In this document: one piece after another, positions 13,323-32,915 of the stretch
Numbering within the stretch: position 1 is the first letter of the stretch
How the letters are laid out: the number at the start of each line of letters is the position of its first letter
NCBI GenBank assembly: GCA_963693365.1
Contig: CAVNZM010000014.1
Coordinates: 5,518,001-5,582,000, forward strand
DNA: 64,000 nucleotides
Direction of reading: 5' to 3'
DNA from: Amoebidium appalachense
Taxonomy: Eukaryota; Ichthyosporea
Translations under genes and position numbers: made by a program
Notes under the pieces: model-generated
The model's database searches: none
Told to the model about the DNA's origin: nothing
What the model saw: the letters and a program-made list of their open reading frames with translations, nothing else

Positions 13323-13775
13323 CCCTTCTCGATACTCGTGAGTGTTTTAAAGCTTTTTATTAGATTTTATTAGAAAGGGAAAAAAAAAAAAAAAAAACAG
13401 AAAACATATCCCGCATGTTCCATCTGCATCAGTGCAAAAGGCACTGTGTCAACAACAATTTGGCTAGATGTTCGTTGACCTGCTATGAAAACGAGTAAAA
13501 ACGCACACGGAGCGCAGCCATCACCGCCGACTTCTTGCAACGTTCACACAGTTTTACTATGAATGCTCGTTTCTAGTACTCGTTTTCTATTTATTCCTAT
13601 AGTATACATTCCATTTCCAAAAAAGACAACTGCTGCAGGTGACTCTAAGCACTGCCTGCTGGCCCGTAGTATGTTAGTAATACCGGCATTCAGGTCACTG
13701 TTTTCAAGTTTGTAAGTGTTGGGTCACCGCCGTGACGGTGTGTGTATGGTGCTACTGTGTGTTTGTGTGTATGCG

Positions 13776-13843
<68 letters not shown>

Positions 13844-13941
13844 TTGCGTTACACGGCACTGTGTAAAGCTCCAATCACAAAAAGGCCTGCCAATGGCAAT
13901 TCATGAAGACTGGATATGGCAAACGGACGGTTCCACTATAA
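5685..13941 (+). CDS. Twelve-exon P-loop NTPase gene (frameshifted first exon)
   Basis: Predicted exons: 5685-6036, 6182-6196, 6355-6378, 6697-6826, 7503-7679, 8876-8965, 9065-9219, 10442-10523, 12139-12214, 12406-12482, 13639-13711, 13869-13941. All later junctions keep phase. Exon 1 is one base too long (extra A near 5868 relative to copy 1), so its 5' half is out of frame; without that base the model is 440 codons plus stop. Splicing exon 4 to exon 5 creates a Walker A motif, TGEEGSGKTTLANQL, with the central Gly codon split by the intron. About 40 residues later LPVGGGTEAVSKMPIVLEM resembles the G2/switch I region of dynamin-like GTPases, but G3 and G4 are not clear, so 'dynamin-like' is inference. 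The middle is a beta/alpha region; exons 8-9 are Thr/Pro/Ser-rich linker. Exon 12 uses a weak AAAG acceptor, so the 3' end is least certain. An alternative terminal exon at about 10612 also fits in phase. Confidence 0.55.
6520..6566 (+). repeat. T-run followed by G-run, intron 3
   Basis: About 21 T followed by about 26 G, with the matching block in copy 1 at 4423-4486. It is one of many compound tracts with T before G on one strand (C before A on the other). Confidence 0.9.
6846..7073 (+). repeat. Poly-C block followed by (CA)n, intron 4
   Basis: Roughly 55 nt of nearly pure C, a C-rich transition, a short CG alternation and about 110 nt of (CA)n. It lies between the two halves of the Walker A coding sequence. 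Confidence 0.9.
7688..8875 (+). other. Intron 5 with clustered C and G homopolymers
   Basis: Contains C runs at about 7688-7717, 8031-8066, 8397-8429, 8560-8580 and 8613-8632, and G-rich blocks at 8661-8775. I looked for further exons of the P-loop gene. Candidates near 7980 and 8163 break the frame, so this is called intron. Confidence 0.55.
9240..10441 (+). other. Intron 7 with C/A, GT and G homopolymer blocks
   Basis: Begins with a C run of about 35 nt (9241-9275) directly followed by about 44 A (9276-9319). Further poly-C lies at 9459-9478 and 9739-9755, (GT)n at 10079-10157, and G/T/G blocks at 10195-10277. No phase-compatible exon with a domain was found. Confidence 0.6.
10524..12138 (+). 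other. Intron 8 with purine-rich and microsatellite blocks
   Basis: Holds C-then-A at about 10564-10606, G-rich blocks at 10896-11020 and 11325-11348, (GT)n at 11091-11111 and (GA)n at 11350-11391. An AT-rich unique stretch at 11450-12130 has no gene-like frame. A possible alternative last exon lies at about 10612-10655. Confidence 0.5.
13770..13841 (+). repeat. (GT)n microsatellite, last intron
   Basis: A TG dinucleotide run immediately upstream of the predicted final exon of the P-loop gene. The Thr-His/Val-Cys frames across it are artefacts. Confidence 0.9.
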
Positions 13942-14102
13942 TACATTTTGCTACACCCGCCCGCTGGAGACACACACACACACACACATTGTGATACACA
14001 CGACACACACGCACACACACCACACACACAAACACATCTAGTGACAAACGAACCCAAATTCCAAAGGAACACACAGACATGTGCACAAATGTTTGCACAG
14101 CC

Positions 14103-14145
<43 letters not shown>

Positions 14146-14201
14146 AATCCCGCAGCCCATAAAAAGGACTCACAGGACAAAGGGGGGGGGGGGGGGGGGG
14201 G

Positions 14202-14204
<3 letters not shown>

Positions 14205-14274
<70 letters not shown>
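14205..14274 (+). repeat. Uninterrupted run of 70 G
   Basis: Seventy consecutive G, preceded by another 22 G and a single A. It is the longest homopolymer in the window. The tandem partner unit carries a run of about 60 C at 14477-14536. Length may be affected by sequencing error. Confidence 0.8.
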
Positions 14275-14275
<1 letters not shown>

Positions 14276-14474
14276 GGACAAACCGTTATGTACACACACC
14301 GTGCACCACGGCACGGACATACACACACATACAGATCACGTGACACATTGCAATACACACACGTGCACACGCACACACTCACCACTCAAACACTGTGACA
14401 CACACACACACAATTAGTGACAAACGAACACAAAATCCACATGTACACACAGAGATATGCTCACATTTTCGCAC

Positions 14475-14476
<2 letters not shown>

Positions 14477-14536
<60 letters not shown>
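14477..14536 (+). repeat. Uninterrupted run of about 60 C
   Basis: C run followed by an A-rich block. It is the same C-then-A arrangement as at 14103-14147 in the previous unit. Confidence 0.8.
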
Positions 14537-14905
14537 TGGAAAAAAAAAACAAAAAAAAAAAAAGCTCTCGCAGCCCAGAAAAGCCTTGCACAGGACAGGG
14601 TGGGAGGGGAAGGGGGAAAGGGGGGGGGGGAGCTCGAGGGGGAGAAGGGGGACACACACACACCGTGCACCGCGACACGGAGACACACACACACACATGT
14701 TGTGATACACATCACGGTGCACACACACTCACCACACACACACGCAAACACACCCCAACGAACACAAAATCCAGATGTACACACAGACATATATGCACAC
14801 ATTTTTGCACAGAAAGGCGCATAGAGCCAGGGGATATTTAAGGCACGCGTCCGGGCACCGTGGGGCCCATTATGTAAACCGATACACTAGGCTTAGCCAA
14901 CGGTT

Positions 14906-14924
14906 GCACACACACACACACCGT

Positions 14925-14983
<59 letters not shown>

Positions 14984-15043
14984 GGACAGGACACCCACCC
15001 GCCTCGGGCTACCCACACACCCACCCACCCACCCACACACCGT

Positions 15044-15084
<41 letters not shown>

Positions 15085-15164
15085 GGACAGGACACCCACC
15101 CCCCCCGGGCCACCCACCCACCCACCCACCCACCCACACACCGTGACACACACAAACACACACA

Positions 15165-15202
<38 letters not shown>
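14906..15202 (+). repeat. (CA)n blocks with a repeated ~100-bp CCCA-rich spacer
   Basis: Three (CA)n blocks are separated by two copies of a spacer beginning AAGGACAGGACACCCACCC (14982 and 15083) and running into (CCCA)n and CACCGTGACACA. Confidence 0.85.
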
Positions 15203-15203
<1 letters not shown>

Positions 15204-15388
15204 TCACTTTTTCGGTCCGAGTTGATAATCATTAACGAAGCGGCTTTCGGAGGATTTCAAGCTAATCAGAAAACTTACTGTGACCTGCTGCACAGAAGAA
15301 GTTCTCTTGTGCACAGCCTAAATATATTATTACTAATCTAACTATACAGTAAGTAGGGAAGCTGCGGCCCCCCACCAAATTCCCTGAG

Positions 15389-15421
<33 letters not shown>

Positions 15422-15889
15422 TTCCCCCGTTATCTTATTTTCCCCCAAGCCTCGGAAGCCCCTAGAATATTAATGTTTTCCAAAAAGTCTATTACTAACT
15501 ATGTTATATTTTTTATTTTATCCCGTTATGTTCCTGGAGGTACCCCTAGGGGTCCTCAGGGGGAACTACCGTCTTCCACCCAGCACCGACAGTACTCTAG
15601 CCAGGACTATCTTATAGGTGAATTATATTAATCCTGAATGGCCTTTATATCATAATAATACCTTATGCGCTGCGAAACCTTTCCATATCGATATGATGCA
15701 TATATATGCATGAAAAATCATGCTGGATGATGTACGTGTATAAGTATATTTTTTGCACAGTAGTTCCTCTTTTTATTAGAATGGGATTGTACTGTGCTTT
15801 CGTAGAACAATATGTTGCAAGCTCCCCCCCCCCCCCCCCCCCCCCCTTTCCCCCTTTGGGGGATCCGGATGATCCCACCAGGATCATTC

Positions 15890-15920
<31 letters not shown>

Positions 15921-16323
15921 CGGGGGGGAGGGCCCGGGCCGGCCGGGGGGACCCACTCATGACCAAGGCTTGACCTCACATGACAGTACACCGTGTTGTA
16001 AGCCTTACGTACATGACATTGTGAATTCCCATTGACAATGTAACTGTTACAGCAGCATCTGTAACAGACAATATGTTCAAGTTCTATTAAGTTATGAATT
16101 TTTCCCTACATTCCACAACTTGTGCATGATGATATTATACATCATATTATAAAGTTCATTACTGCTATATCCTTGCGCAAGGATTTTTATACCTCTGCTT
16201 TAGCTATCACGAGGCCCTACGTAATGATTGTCATTCATGGCCTTATTCGGCTTGGCAATGTTCAACAAATTTGTATGTTTGTTTTTGAAATTCGCGCACG
16301 TGCACGTGTTGACTAGTACACGT

Positions 16324-16359
<36 letters not shown>

Positions 16360-16551
16360 GTGTGCGCGCAAGCGCACGCGACGCCCGTGTGTGCGTGCGC
16401 ATGTACGTGTGTGTCACAGTGTGTGTGTGTGTGTGTGTGTGCGTGTGTGTGTGCATGTGTACAATGGCATTGTGTGGGTGCTGCACGCATAATATCGGCA
16501 AAAATGGTGTACTACACATGCGGCTACTTTACTTAGTCTAATGTGTTTATC
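15203..16551. other. Region between convergent genes, no gene seen
   Basis: Lies between the 3' ends of the plus-strand P-loop gene and the minus-strand phosphatase-like gene. It contains a C run at 15390-15419, facing C and G runs at about 15824-15846 and 15893-15921, and GT/CG alternation at 16320-16460. Short frames only. Confidence 0.5.
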
Positions 16552-26368
<9,817 letters not shown>

Positions 26369-26520
26369 TGTGAGGGTGTGTGCACACAGTGGGCTGTGTA
26401 TTTCTGATATATTTGCAATAGATAGTCCCGTTATATACTTAATGACGAGGTCACAGTGTGTGTTTGTACTGTACTGTATATATTCAAGTTTGGGTCTTTC
26501 TTTTTGTTCGCGCAAGCTTG

Positions 26521-27011
26521 TGCCGTGACAGTACCCTTCGGACTGGCCATGGAGACTCGGAGTCAGCCTCTACTTGTAGATAGCACAAAGTAAGGGTATC
26601 TGATGTAAGACTATCAGTACACTCTATGGTCTATGATGTTTTTTCTCTGTGCCTTTTTTTTTTGCCTATATATGGTCTGTGCTTTTTGCCTATATATGGT
26701 GGAGTTTGGCGCTTTCGGATTGGAGAGCGTTTTTCTATTTAACTTCTTGAGAACTATAGCACGGATTTTAGCTGATAGATTTTGCTGGATGGATCGTGTT
26801 GCAGTGTTACGGACGCAGATGGGTGAATAGGTACGATTTTAGACACCAAACTGCTTTTCGATTGCTTTATGGCCGGTCTGATGATGAGAGGCAGCACCCG
26901 GCTGCCGTCCCCACTGGGCCGCAATTAAATCACATGTACTGACTCCCGGCCCTGGGGCCATACACACGAGATCAATACAGATAAGGCCCTCGGGCCCGAA
27001 AACAGAAATCA

Positions 27012-27054
<43 letters not shown>

Positions 27055-27158
27055 ACCCAAGCACTACTACCCTCAACCTAGCACTTACAGCCCTGATCCA
27101 TAAAGCTGAGAACAGCAGGCAAACGGCGAGGAAACAGAATGCGGGCGGGTGGGTGGGT
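26521..27158. other. Spacer with a poly-C run
   Basis: Unique sequence upstream of the phosphatase-like gene. It includes a C run of about 41 nt at 27013-27053 and a 19-bp motif TTTTAGACACCAAACTGCT at 26837 that recurs at 27310. No gene recognised. Confidence 0.5.
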
Positions 27159-27298
27159 CCTAAGAGAAGCGGCGAGGAAAAGACTGTTTGAGAGAAGCGA
27201 AAAACACGACTTTTATAGTCGCTTCTACAGGAAGAGATGTGTGATGCCGATCATCACACCATCTTCTTCCGATTGGTGGATAAAATGAGTATTTACCA
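27159..27298 (+). repeat. 140-bp direct repeat, left copy
   Basis: Almost identical to 30377-30519. Contains TCGCTTCTACAG (a possible 3' splice site) and the first codons of the OTU-like ORF (MCDADHHTIFFRLVDK). Similarity stops abruptly after ATTTACC. The two copies flank the reverse-transcriptase pseudogene, so they may be element ends or a host segment duplicated around it. Confidence 0.85.
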
Positions 27299-27395
27299 AA
27301 TATATCATTTTAGACACCAAACTGCTATCTACGTCCACTAAGACACAGCCGGCTAACATACATTATTATGCCTTACGCTGGCTGGCTGGGGCCCC

Positions 27396-29875
27396 TCAGC
27401 CTGTCCAGGAACCGGGGTGCCGTCCATCCAGACGAAATGCTTGCATACGCCACGGCCGCACCCCGCGCGGGAAAATCACCTCAGAGGGGCGCACTGGATG
27501 CACACTTGCCGAAGCCAACCCTTGAATGACGGGCCACCACGACGCCGTATCCCACACTGGAACGACGAGGATGCCCGCTGCACCTTCCCGCTGCAGCTTG
27601 GCCACCGTTCGCTTGATCAGCGGGAACGGAGGCGCCACCAGCTTGGTGCCGTCCACGGCACCGCCAACCCATCTGCCATCCCACCGGGGGCCCCTGCCTG
27701 GGCCCACGGCCTTCACTGCCGAGGTGTGGGTGGCAAACCGATCGACTTCGGGCTGCATGCCCAGCAGCCACTCCACCCACTCGACTGCCTCCGGCGTGAC
27801 TTGCCATTCATGCCGGGGGTCCACCCGCGACAGCCAATCTGCTCGGTCGTTGAGCTCACCCGGGATGTAGGCCACCTCCTGTGGCCAAGGCAACCCGTGG
27901 TCGAGGCACAACTGCAGAAGCTGCCACAGAATGCGCTGCATCGAGGGGCTGCCGCTGCCCTTTTTCCGCACGGCCCCAAGGGCCGCCTGGGCATCGGCTT
28001 GCCACTGCACCCGCTGCCCACGGAGGGCTTTCTGCAGAGCAGGGCTCTGATAGGCCTCCAACAGGCCCTCACACTCCGCAATCGCCGCCGCCCGCGGAGC
28101 GTCGTCGGCTGCCCACCTGCCCGCCGCCTCAAGCGCAGGGGCAGGGGATCCCACCACTTGAAGCACGGCCCCCCAGCCGTGTGTGGTGGCGGCATCCGTG
28201 ATGAGCGTAGCCGTGACCGGGTTGGGCCATATCTCCGCCCGAGGCAACCAGCCAATGAACTGGGGCGTCCGACCGATAATCCGTAACTGACGCCCCGAAA
28301 GCCGAACGAAACTGCGCCAATTTCCCCCGCGTACGGCGGCATACACTGGCCGCACCAACGTCAGCATGTGGGGAGTGGCAGCCCGCAGACTCATGACCAC
28401 CCCCAACCACCGGGCGACTTGCTTCTTTTCCACCCATTGCTTGCCCTTGCGAGCCTTGGCCATCACCCGCTTGGTCTCCTCCACCAGCTTCTCCATAGAG
28501 GTGGCGGTAGGGGCCAACACACCTGCGGCAAGGTCGACATGGATGCCTAGATGGTCGAGATGGTCGGTGGGCTCCCACTGGCCCTTCTCCGTATTTCGGC
28601 TCAGGCCCGTTGCCTCGAGCTCCCCCTCAACAACACCGCGAGTTTGCAGCGCCTTTAGCGGCCGTTCGACGACCAACCAGTCGTCCAAGAACGCTCATCA
28701 GCAAACCTACCCCCGTTACTTTGGGTGACATTGGTATACAAAAGGTTATCCATGACACAATGGTATACACGCTTGTAACCTTGTATACACGATATTATAC
28801 ACACCATGTCACCTCAATGCTATCCCTGTATAATCTGATAACGTCGTGATAGCGTATTGGTAACATCATGGCAGTGGTACATTCCTGTATAACTGCTTAG
28901 GTTATACATTGTGTTACGCAGATGTTACCAAAGGTGACACAGTGTCAATGTTAACATTGTGTCTACCATAGTGTACAACATATTGTATAAATATGTGTAT
29001 ACTTTATCTGTACCAATTGTAACATATAGGCGAGGGTAACAATATGGTGACATTAAGGCATACGGGGGTACCAATCCCGATATACCAACCCTATAGCATA
29101 CTTGTATCTTATAAGATAGCAATTGCAACATTCTGCGTATTTTTGGGCATCCGTTTGTAACCCTTGTGATATCCCCCGGATTGAGTCAGGGGGGTAAAAA
29201 CGGGGGACAGCAGTTTGTGTGAAAAAGTTGAACTTTTACACCAATTTTATGCCAATCAGGACATACCGAGATTACTATATGTCAGAGGGTTAGTACCCGG
29301 GGGAGGCGCCAGGATAATACAAATGTTACACAGTATGCTACACGGGGATAGCTGTGGTAACATTAGATAACATTTGGGTACCATCGTGTATGTCAAAGGC
29401 TAAATATTTGCTAACGTGCGCACTCCGTGCCGGTGAAGACGCCGACCGAACTCCTTCATGAGCCGCGTGAAGTAGTATGGGCTGAGGGAATAGCCGAAAG
29501 GCAGCCCAGTGTACTGATACAGCTGGCCGCCAACCCGAATCTGAAAATATTTACGCCACCGTGGCGCAATAGCGCAAAGTAGCCGTCCTCCAGGTCGAAA
29601 CTGAAGCCGTGGTCACCTGGCTGAGCAATGACCTGCAGGTCACTGAGCGTCTCGTACTTGAGGCCCCGCTGTACGGCATACCCATTCACTGGGCGCATGT
29701 CGATTATAAGCCGCACTTTACCGTTTGGTTTCCGCACCCCAAACGTGGTCGACACACAATGCTTCCTGGACTCGTCCATGGGTTCAAGTGCGCCCTTACC
29801 CACTAAACGCGCAACTTGAACTTCCACCAACGCCTCCTCCTCCGAAACTTCGCCCAAGTCTAGGTACCTCCCCAT
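27396..29875 (-). pseudogene. Retrotransposon reverse transcriptase/RNase H, interrupted
   Basis: The 5' part (29875 down to 29413) encodes RT fingers/palm: KPNGKVRLIIDMRPVNGYA, then SFDLEDGYFALL. A frameshift near 29545 leads into YTGLPFGYSLSPYYFTRLMK in another frame. A 714-bp insertion (28696-29409) then splits the gene just before the catalytic FLDDWLVV. Downstream (28692-27396) are the RT thumb, RNase H (TDAATTHGWGAVLQ) and a primer-grip-like region with NDRADWLSR. The layout matches RT-RH of DIRS-like/tyrosine-recombinase elements, but no recombinase or integrase is visible nearby. An in-frame stop also interrupts the presumed N-terminus (29930-30145). A dead copy. Confidence 0.8.
28696..29409. 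mobile_element. 714-bp insertion inside the reverse-transcriptase gene
   Basis: Removing it rejoins Thr-Leu-Ala to Phe-Leu-Asp-Asp in frame. The trinucleotide GCT appears at both edges (28693-28695 and 29410-29412), as expected of a 3-bp target duplication. The insert is AT-rich and full of GTTACC/GGTAAC and GGTGACA/TGTCACC words and GTATACAC palindromes. It has no coding capacity and no obvious terminal inverted repeats. The family is unknown. Confidence 0.65.
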
Positions 29876-30145
29876 GTCGTGGGGAGGTGGCGGCCCAGCG
29901 CACCATTTGGGTGTGATGCCATACTTAATCTAGAAGAGCACGTCCTTGGCTGCAGCACCGCGCGCCCACTCGTCGTGGCACGCACGCACCCGTTGATAGA
30001 GCGGTGCAGGTGCTACCCCGCCCACTGGCTTACTGGGAGCACACAAAACCGGCCGCCCCCGCACAGCCACTGCTGCCGGGGCCCACACTAGGACTAGAGA
30101 GCAGCACACGTTGCTGCTGTACATGCTCACGCGAGCAGCCCACAC

Positions 30146-30376
30146 GGGCTAACGTTGCCAGACGTGCCTAGGTGCTTAGAGCTACACAAACAACCCCAAA
30201 ACACAACCCCACTTGGGTTTTGCAAAAACTCATGAGCGCATCCGGTCTCAATGATCTGCGGTTCCTGGGCCTATTATAATTATAGCTAAAGTCTAGGGAC
30301 CTACACGATTGACTATAGCGCTCACTGCGCTCAAAAGCTTTGGTCTTGGTCACTAGACCGGCCTCACTAACGCGCG
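30146..30376. other. Spacer upstream of the reverse-transcriptase remnant
   Basis: About 230 bp between the RT remnant and the right copy of the 140-bp repeat. No supported gene. Confidence 0.4.
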
Positions 30377-30519
30377 CTTCTCCTAAGAGAAGCGGCGAGG
30401 AAAAGACTGTTTGAGAGAATCGAAAAACACGACTTCTATAGTCGCTTCTACAGGAAGAGATGTGTGATGCCGATCATCACACCATCTTCTTCCGATTGGT
30501 GGATAAAATGAGTATTTAC
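30377..30519 (+). repeat. 140-bp direct repeat, right copy
   Basis: Mate of 27159-27298, continuing in frame into the OTU-like ORF. See the left copy for comparison. Confidence 0.85.
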
Positions 30520-30882
30520 CGTATAGATGTAGAAGGTAGCAATGGAGGATTCATGGAATTGATTGCATTGTTGACGGGTAGGCGTTTAATTGTTTATTTA
30601 GACGAAGGTAGAGAAGTGTGTCGAACTATCTTTGTTGGCCGTACTGCCGGAGGTAGCAGAGTTCTGCGAGTGATGTTGGATCCGAGGGGTGTCGGCCATT
30701 TCAGTTATTTAGAAGGTGCCACAGACGGACAAAATGATTCATTATTGCCGTTTGGAAGAGCAGAGGCAGAGCTTTCGTTTAAACCTCTTAATTGTCTTAA
30801 GTTAATACCACTGTACCAGATGTATATATATTTGCATAATGATTGCAAAACAATGGTCAACAAGTTAATGAAAATCATATAG
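30460..30882 (+). CDS. Hypothetical protein, possible OTU-like cysteine protease fragment
   Basis: 140-codon frame. Residues about 30-85 resemble the second half of OTU deubiquitinase-type domains: a helix with ELIALLTGRRLIVYLDE, a beta hairpin, then GVGHFSYLEG, where the family places its catalytic His. The N-terminal catalytic Cys motif (DGNCLF-like) is not clear; DADHHTIFFRLVDK sits where it should be and lacks the Cys. This is an inference from pattern, not a firm call. The stop codon TAG is formed across the boundary with the transposon fragment starting at 30881, so the natural C-terminus is lost. A splice acceptor at 30456 (CTACAG) suggests this is an internal exon. Confidence 0.35.
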   Translation: MCDADHHTIFFRLVDKMSIYRIDVEGSNGGFMELIALLTGRRLIVYLDEGREVCRTIFVGRTAGGSRVLRVMLDPRGVGHFSYLEGATDGQNDSLLPFGRAEAELSFKPLNCLKLIPLYQMYIYLHNDCKTMVNKLMKII

Positions 30883-31051
30883 GTTTTATTTGTGGAGTTT
30901 TATTGACATAAATATTTTTCTGGGTAAACACGTAGGATGGGTGTCCGATATCAACATAACCATGTAGGCTTCGTTTCGTGTTTTAGCAGCTCGCGTTCAG
31001 GCTGCCCGCATACGGGCACCTATTAGCCGATCAAAACATCAGATTCCACAG

Positions 31052-31246
31052 TGTGATAAACAAATCGTTGGAGAGTGGGAGAAGAAGAGTGGAACAAAGA
31101 CGAGAGTTTGGTTGTGGAAGGAACTTCTGGCTTCAAGCCTGTTGCTCCGTTTTTATGCCTGCTGCGCCGAGTCGGGCTCTGCCCGTATTGGTCACCTAGC
31201 CGGATTAACTGGATAGATCGGCTAAGCCAATCATATTGGCATCACA
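31052..31246 (+). repeat. Left LTR
   Basis: 195 bp, TG...CA ends, over 90% identical to the right LTR by eye; differences cluster in the first 35 bp. Confidence 0.85.
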
Positions 31247-32467
31247 TGGTACGGGGTCAAGCAAGCTCGTCCCCGAGCTTGACAGTAAAGCAAAGTCTAC
31301 ATATAAACGTTTTGTTGGTTGTTGAAAAAAATTATAAATAGTTACATAGCACTCATACATGCATGCAGGCTGAGTTACGGTCTGCATGTACGTGCAATAA
31401 AGGTGGGCACACTGGCATGTGCATAACGGTTGCTTACTCGGTAAAACCTCCAAAAGGCCTTTCAGCGTTCCATTTTCCCTGTGCCAACTAGTCTTTTGCT
31501 AGGGAGGGGTCACAGGTATAGGAGCCAGGTTTTCTAATAGTGTTGTCTCCAGAGTTGCACCAGTGACCGTCCTCGTCCTTGTTGCTGGCAATGGGACGAT
31601 GTTGTAGTTGCTCTTGCCGTGGTGGTTGGGGTGTGTGAACTAGGGAAAGTCAGTGGTTAGAAGTGTTTATGTTGTGAACCTTGGTTGTTGATACTGAATA
31701 GGGCCAGAAGGGGTGTTGACGGAAACAGGTGTTTCCAGGTGTGGTTGTGTGTGTGGTCAGGTTTGGTTAGTTGTGTTTTGTTGTTGCAAAGGGAAAGCAC
31801 TGAGGGCAGAGTCGACGTGGGGTTCCAACCGGGCTGTTAGAGTCGTCGTTGTTTGTTTGTGCCCCTAAACCACGTTCCGCCAGCCCAGTGTAAGAGGTAA
31901 AGGCTTCTTAGAAGTTGAAATAAACGGGTTATAGAGGTGGAAAAAAAGAAGGGGGGTGGCCGGTTGTTAACAAAGTTAGGTGGTATCCGTGCATTGTAGT
32001 GATTTGCGATGTCTTCGAAAATGATTGCACTGATGGTTGATTGTCATTTGATTGAACTGATCGGATGAATGATTGATTTAGTGATGGTCATGGCAAAACA
32101 TGAAAATGGCGGGTAAAATGTAAAAAGTGCAGCAAGAGCATGAATGAATGGCATGTTCTCGGTTTTTGATAAAGCTTGACTTTTGAAGATCTTTGAAAAA
32201 ACGATGTGCACGCATCTGATGTGCAGACATGCAACATGGGCTGAAGAGAAACGAAAAACTTTCCTTGTGTAGGGCTGCAGTCTGGGGCTGGCGCGGGACC
32301 TGGTGCAGACAGAAGAGAAGCCAGGCGTAGAAGAAGAGCGCTCAGCAGGGCAGCGTAGCAGAGTTGTAGTGCAGCACGGGGCCCATAGCGTGCTGATGGC
32401 TTGGTGATGTCCAGAGAAGGGCTCGAGGCAATGAAGCCTTCGAGGAGGAAAGACCTCTCTGCTACCA

Positions 32468-32662
32468 TGTGAAGTTGTAATCGTTGGTGAGTGAGAGAAG
32501 AAGAGTGGAACAAAGACGAGAGTTTGGTTGTGGAAGGAACTTCTGGCTTCAAGCCTGTTGCTCCGTTTTTATGCCTGCTGCGCCGAGTCGGGCTCTGCCC
32601 GTATTGGTCACCTAGCCGGATTAACTGGATAGATCGGCTAAGCCAATCATATTGGCATCACA
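32468..32662 (+). repeat. Right LTR
   Basis: Mate of 31052-31246, followed by the ACAG duplication. Confidence 0.85.
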
Positions 32663-32915
32663 ACAGATCACTAGACCGAGTGTGATTGGCTCAGGATCAG
32701 ATTTCACATAACACTAGATCGATTTTGATTGGCTCACTATCGGTAGCCTTAGGTATATAAGCACGACAGTTTTTAACAGATCAGCAAGCAACAGACACAT
32801 CTTCTGTGTTTAGCACCTACAGCTTTACAGCTATATTTTCTTTTCAATGGTTGTCACTTTCGTCCAAGGGGATGTCCCCCTAGAGGCAACACACGTCCTG
32901 GAGTAGTTTTCATAG

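Larger units (their letters stand above)
14036..14825 (+). repeat. Imperfect tandem repeat, about 2.2 copies of a 340-380-bp unit
   Basis: Each unit starts with a segment like GTGACAAACGAACACAAAAT (14041, 14418; partial at 14757). It continues with an ACACAGA-rich stretch, a CACAG/GCACGG-C(n)-A(n) block, a CGCAGCCCA motif, a G-rich block and a CACCGTGCACC...CACGG (CA)n tail. The units differ mainly in homopolymer length. Confidence 0.8.
31052..32662 (+). mobile_element. Small non-coding LTR retrotransposon (TRIM/LARD-like) with ACAG target duplication
   Basis: Two 195-bp direct LTRs (31052-31246, 32468-32662) start TGTGA and end ATCACA. Directly after the left LTR is TGGTACGGGGTC, a plausible tRNA primer-binding site starting TGG. 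A purine stretch (GAGGAGGAAAGA, about 32440) precedes the right LTR. ACAG flanks both sides (31048-31051 and 32663-32666), and removing the element restores the interrupted A repeat. The 1.2-kb interior has no significant frame, so it must depend on proteins from another element. Confidence 0.85.
30881..32915 (+). mobile_element. Terminal fragment of tyrosine-recombinase retrotransposon (A-B), interrupted
   Basis: Reverse-complement relative of the terminal repeats at 37675-38230. The A repeat is split into 30881-31051 and 32667-32834; the B repeat is about 32835-32915. It starts exactly at the element terminus (AGGTTTTATT) and ends at TTTTCATAG, the other terminus. It lacks all coding sequence and the spacer between A and B, so it is a minimal or solo derivative, more diverged than the element at 37.7-42.4 kb. 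Confidence 0.8.

Noticed and set aside
27417-28286. 289-codon plus-strand frame opposite the RT/RNase H
   Set aside because: Shadow of the GC-rich minus-strand RT gene; no family features.
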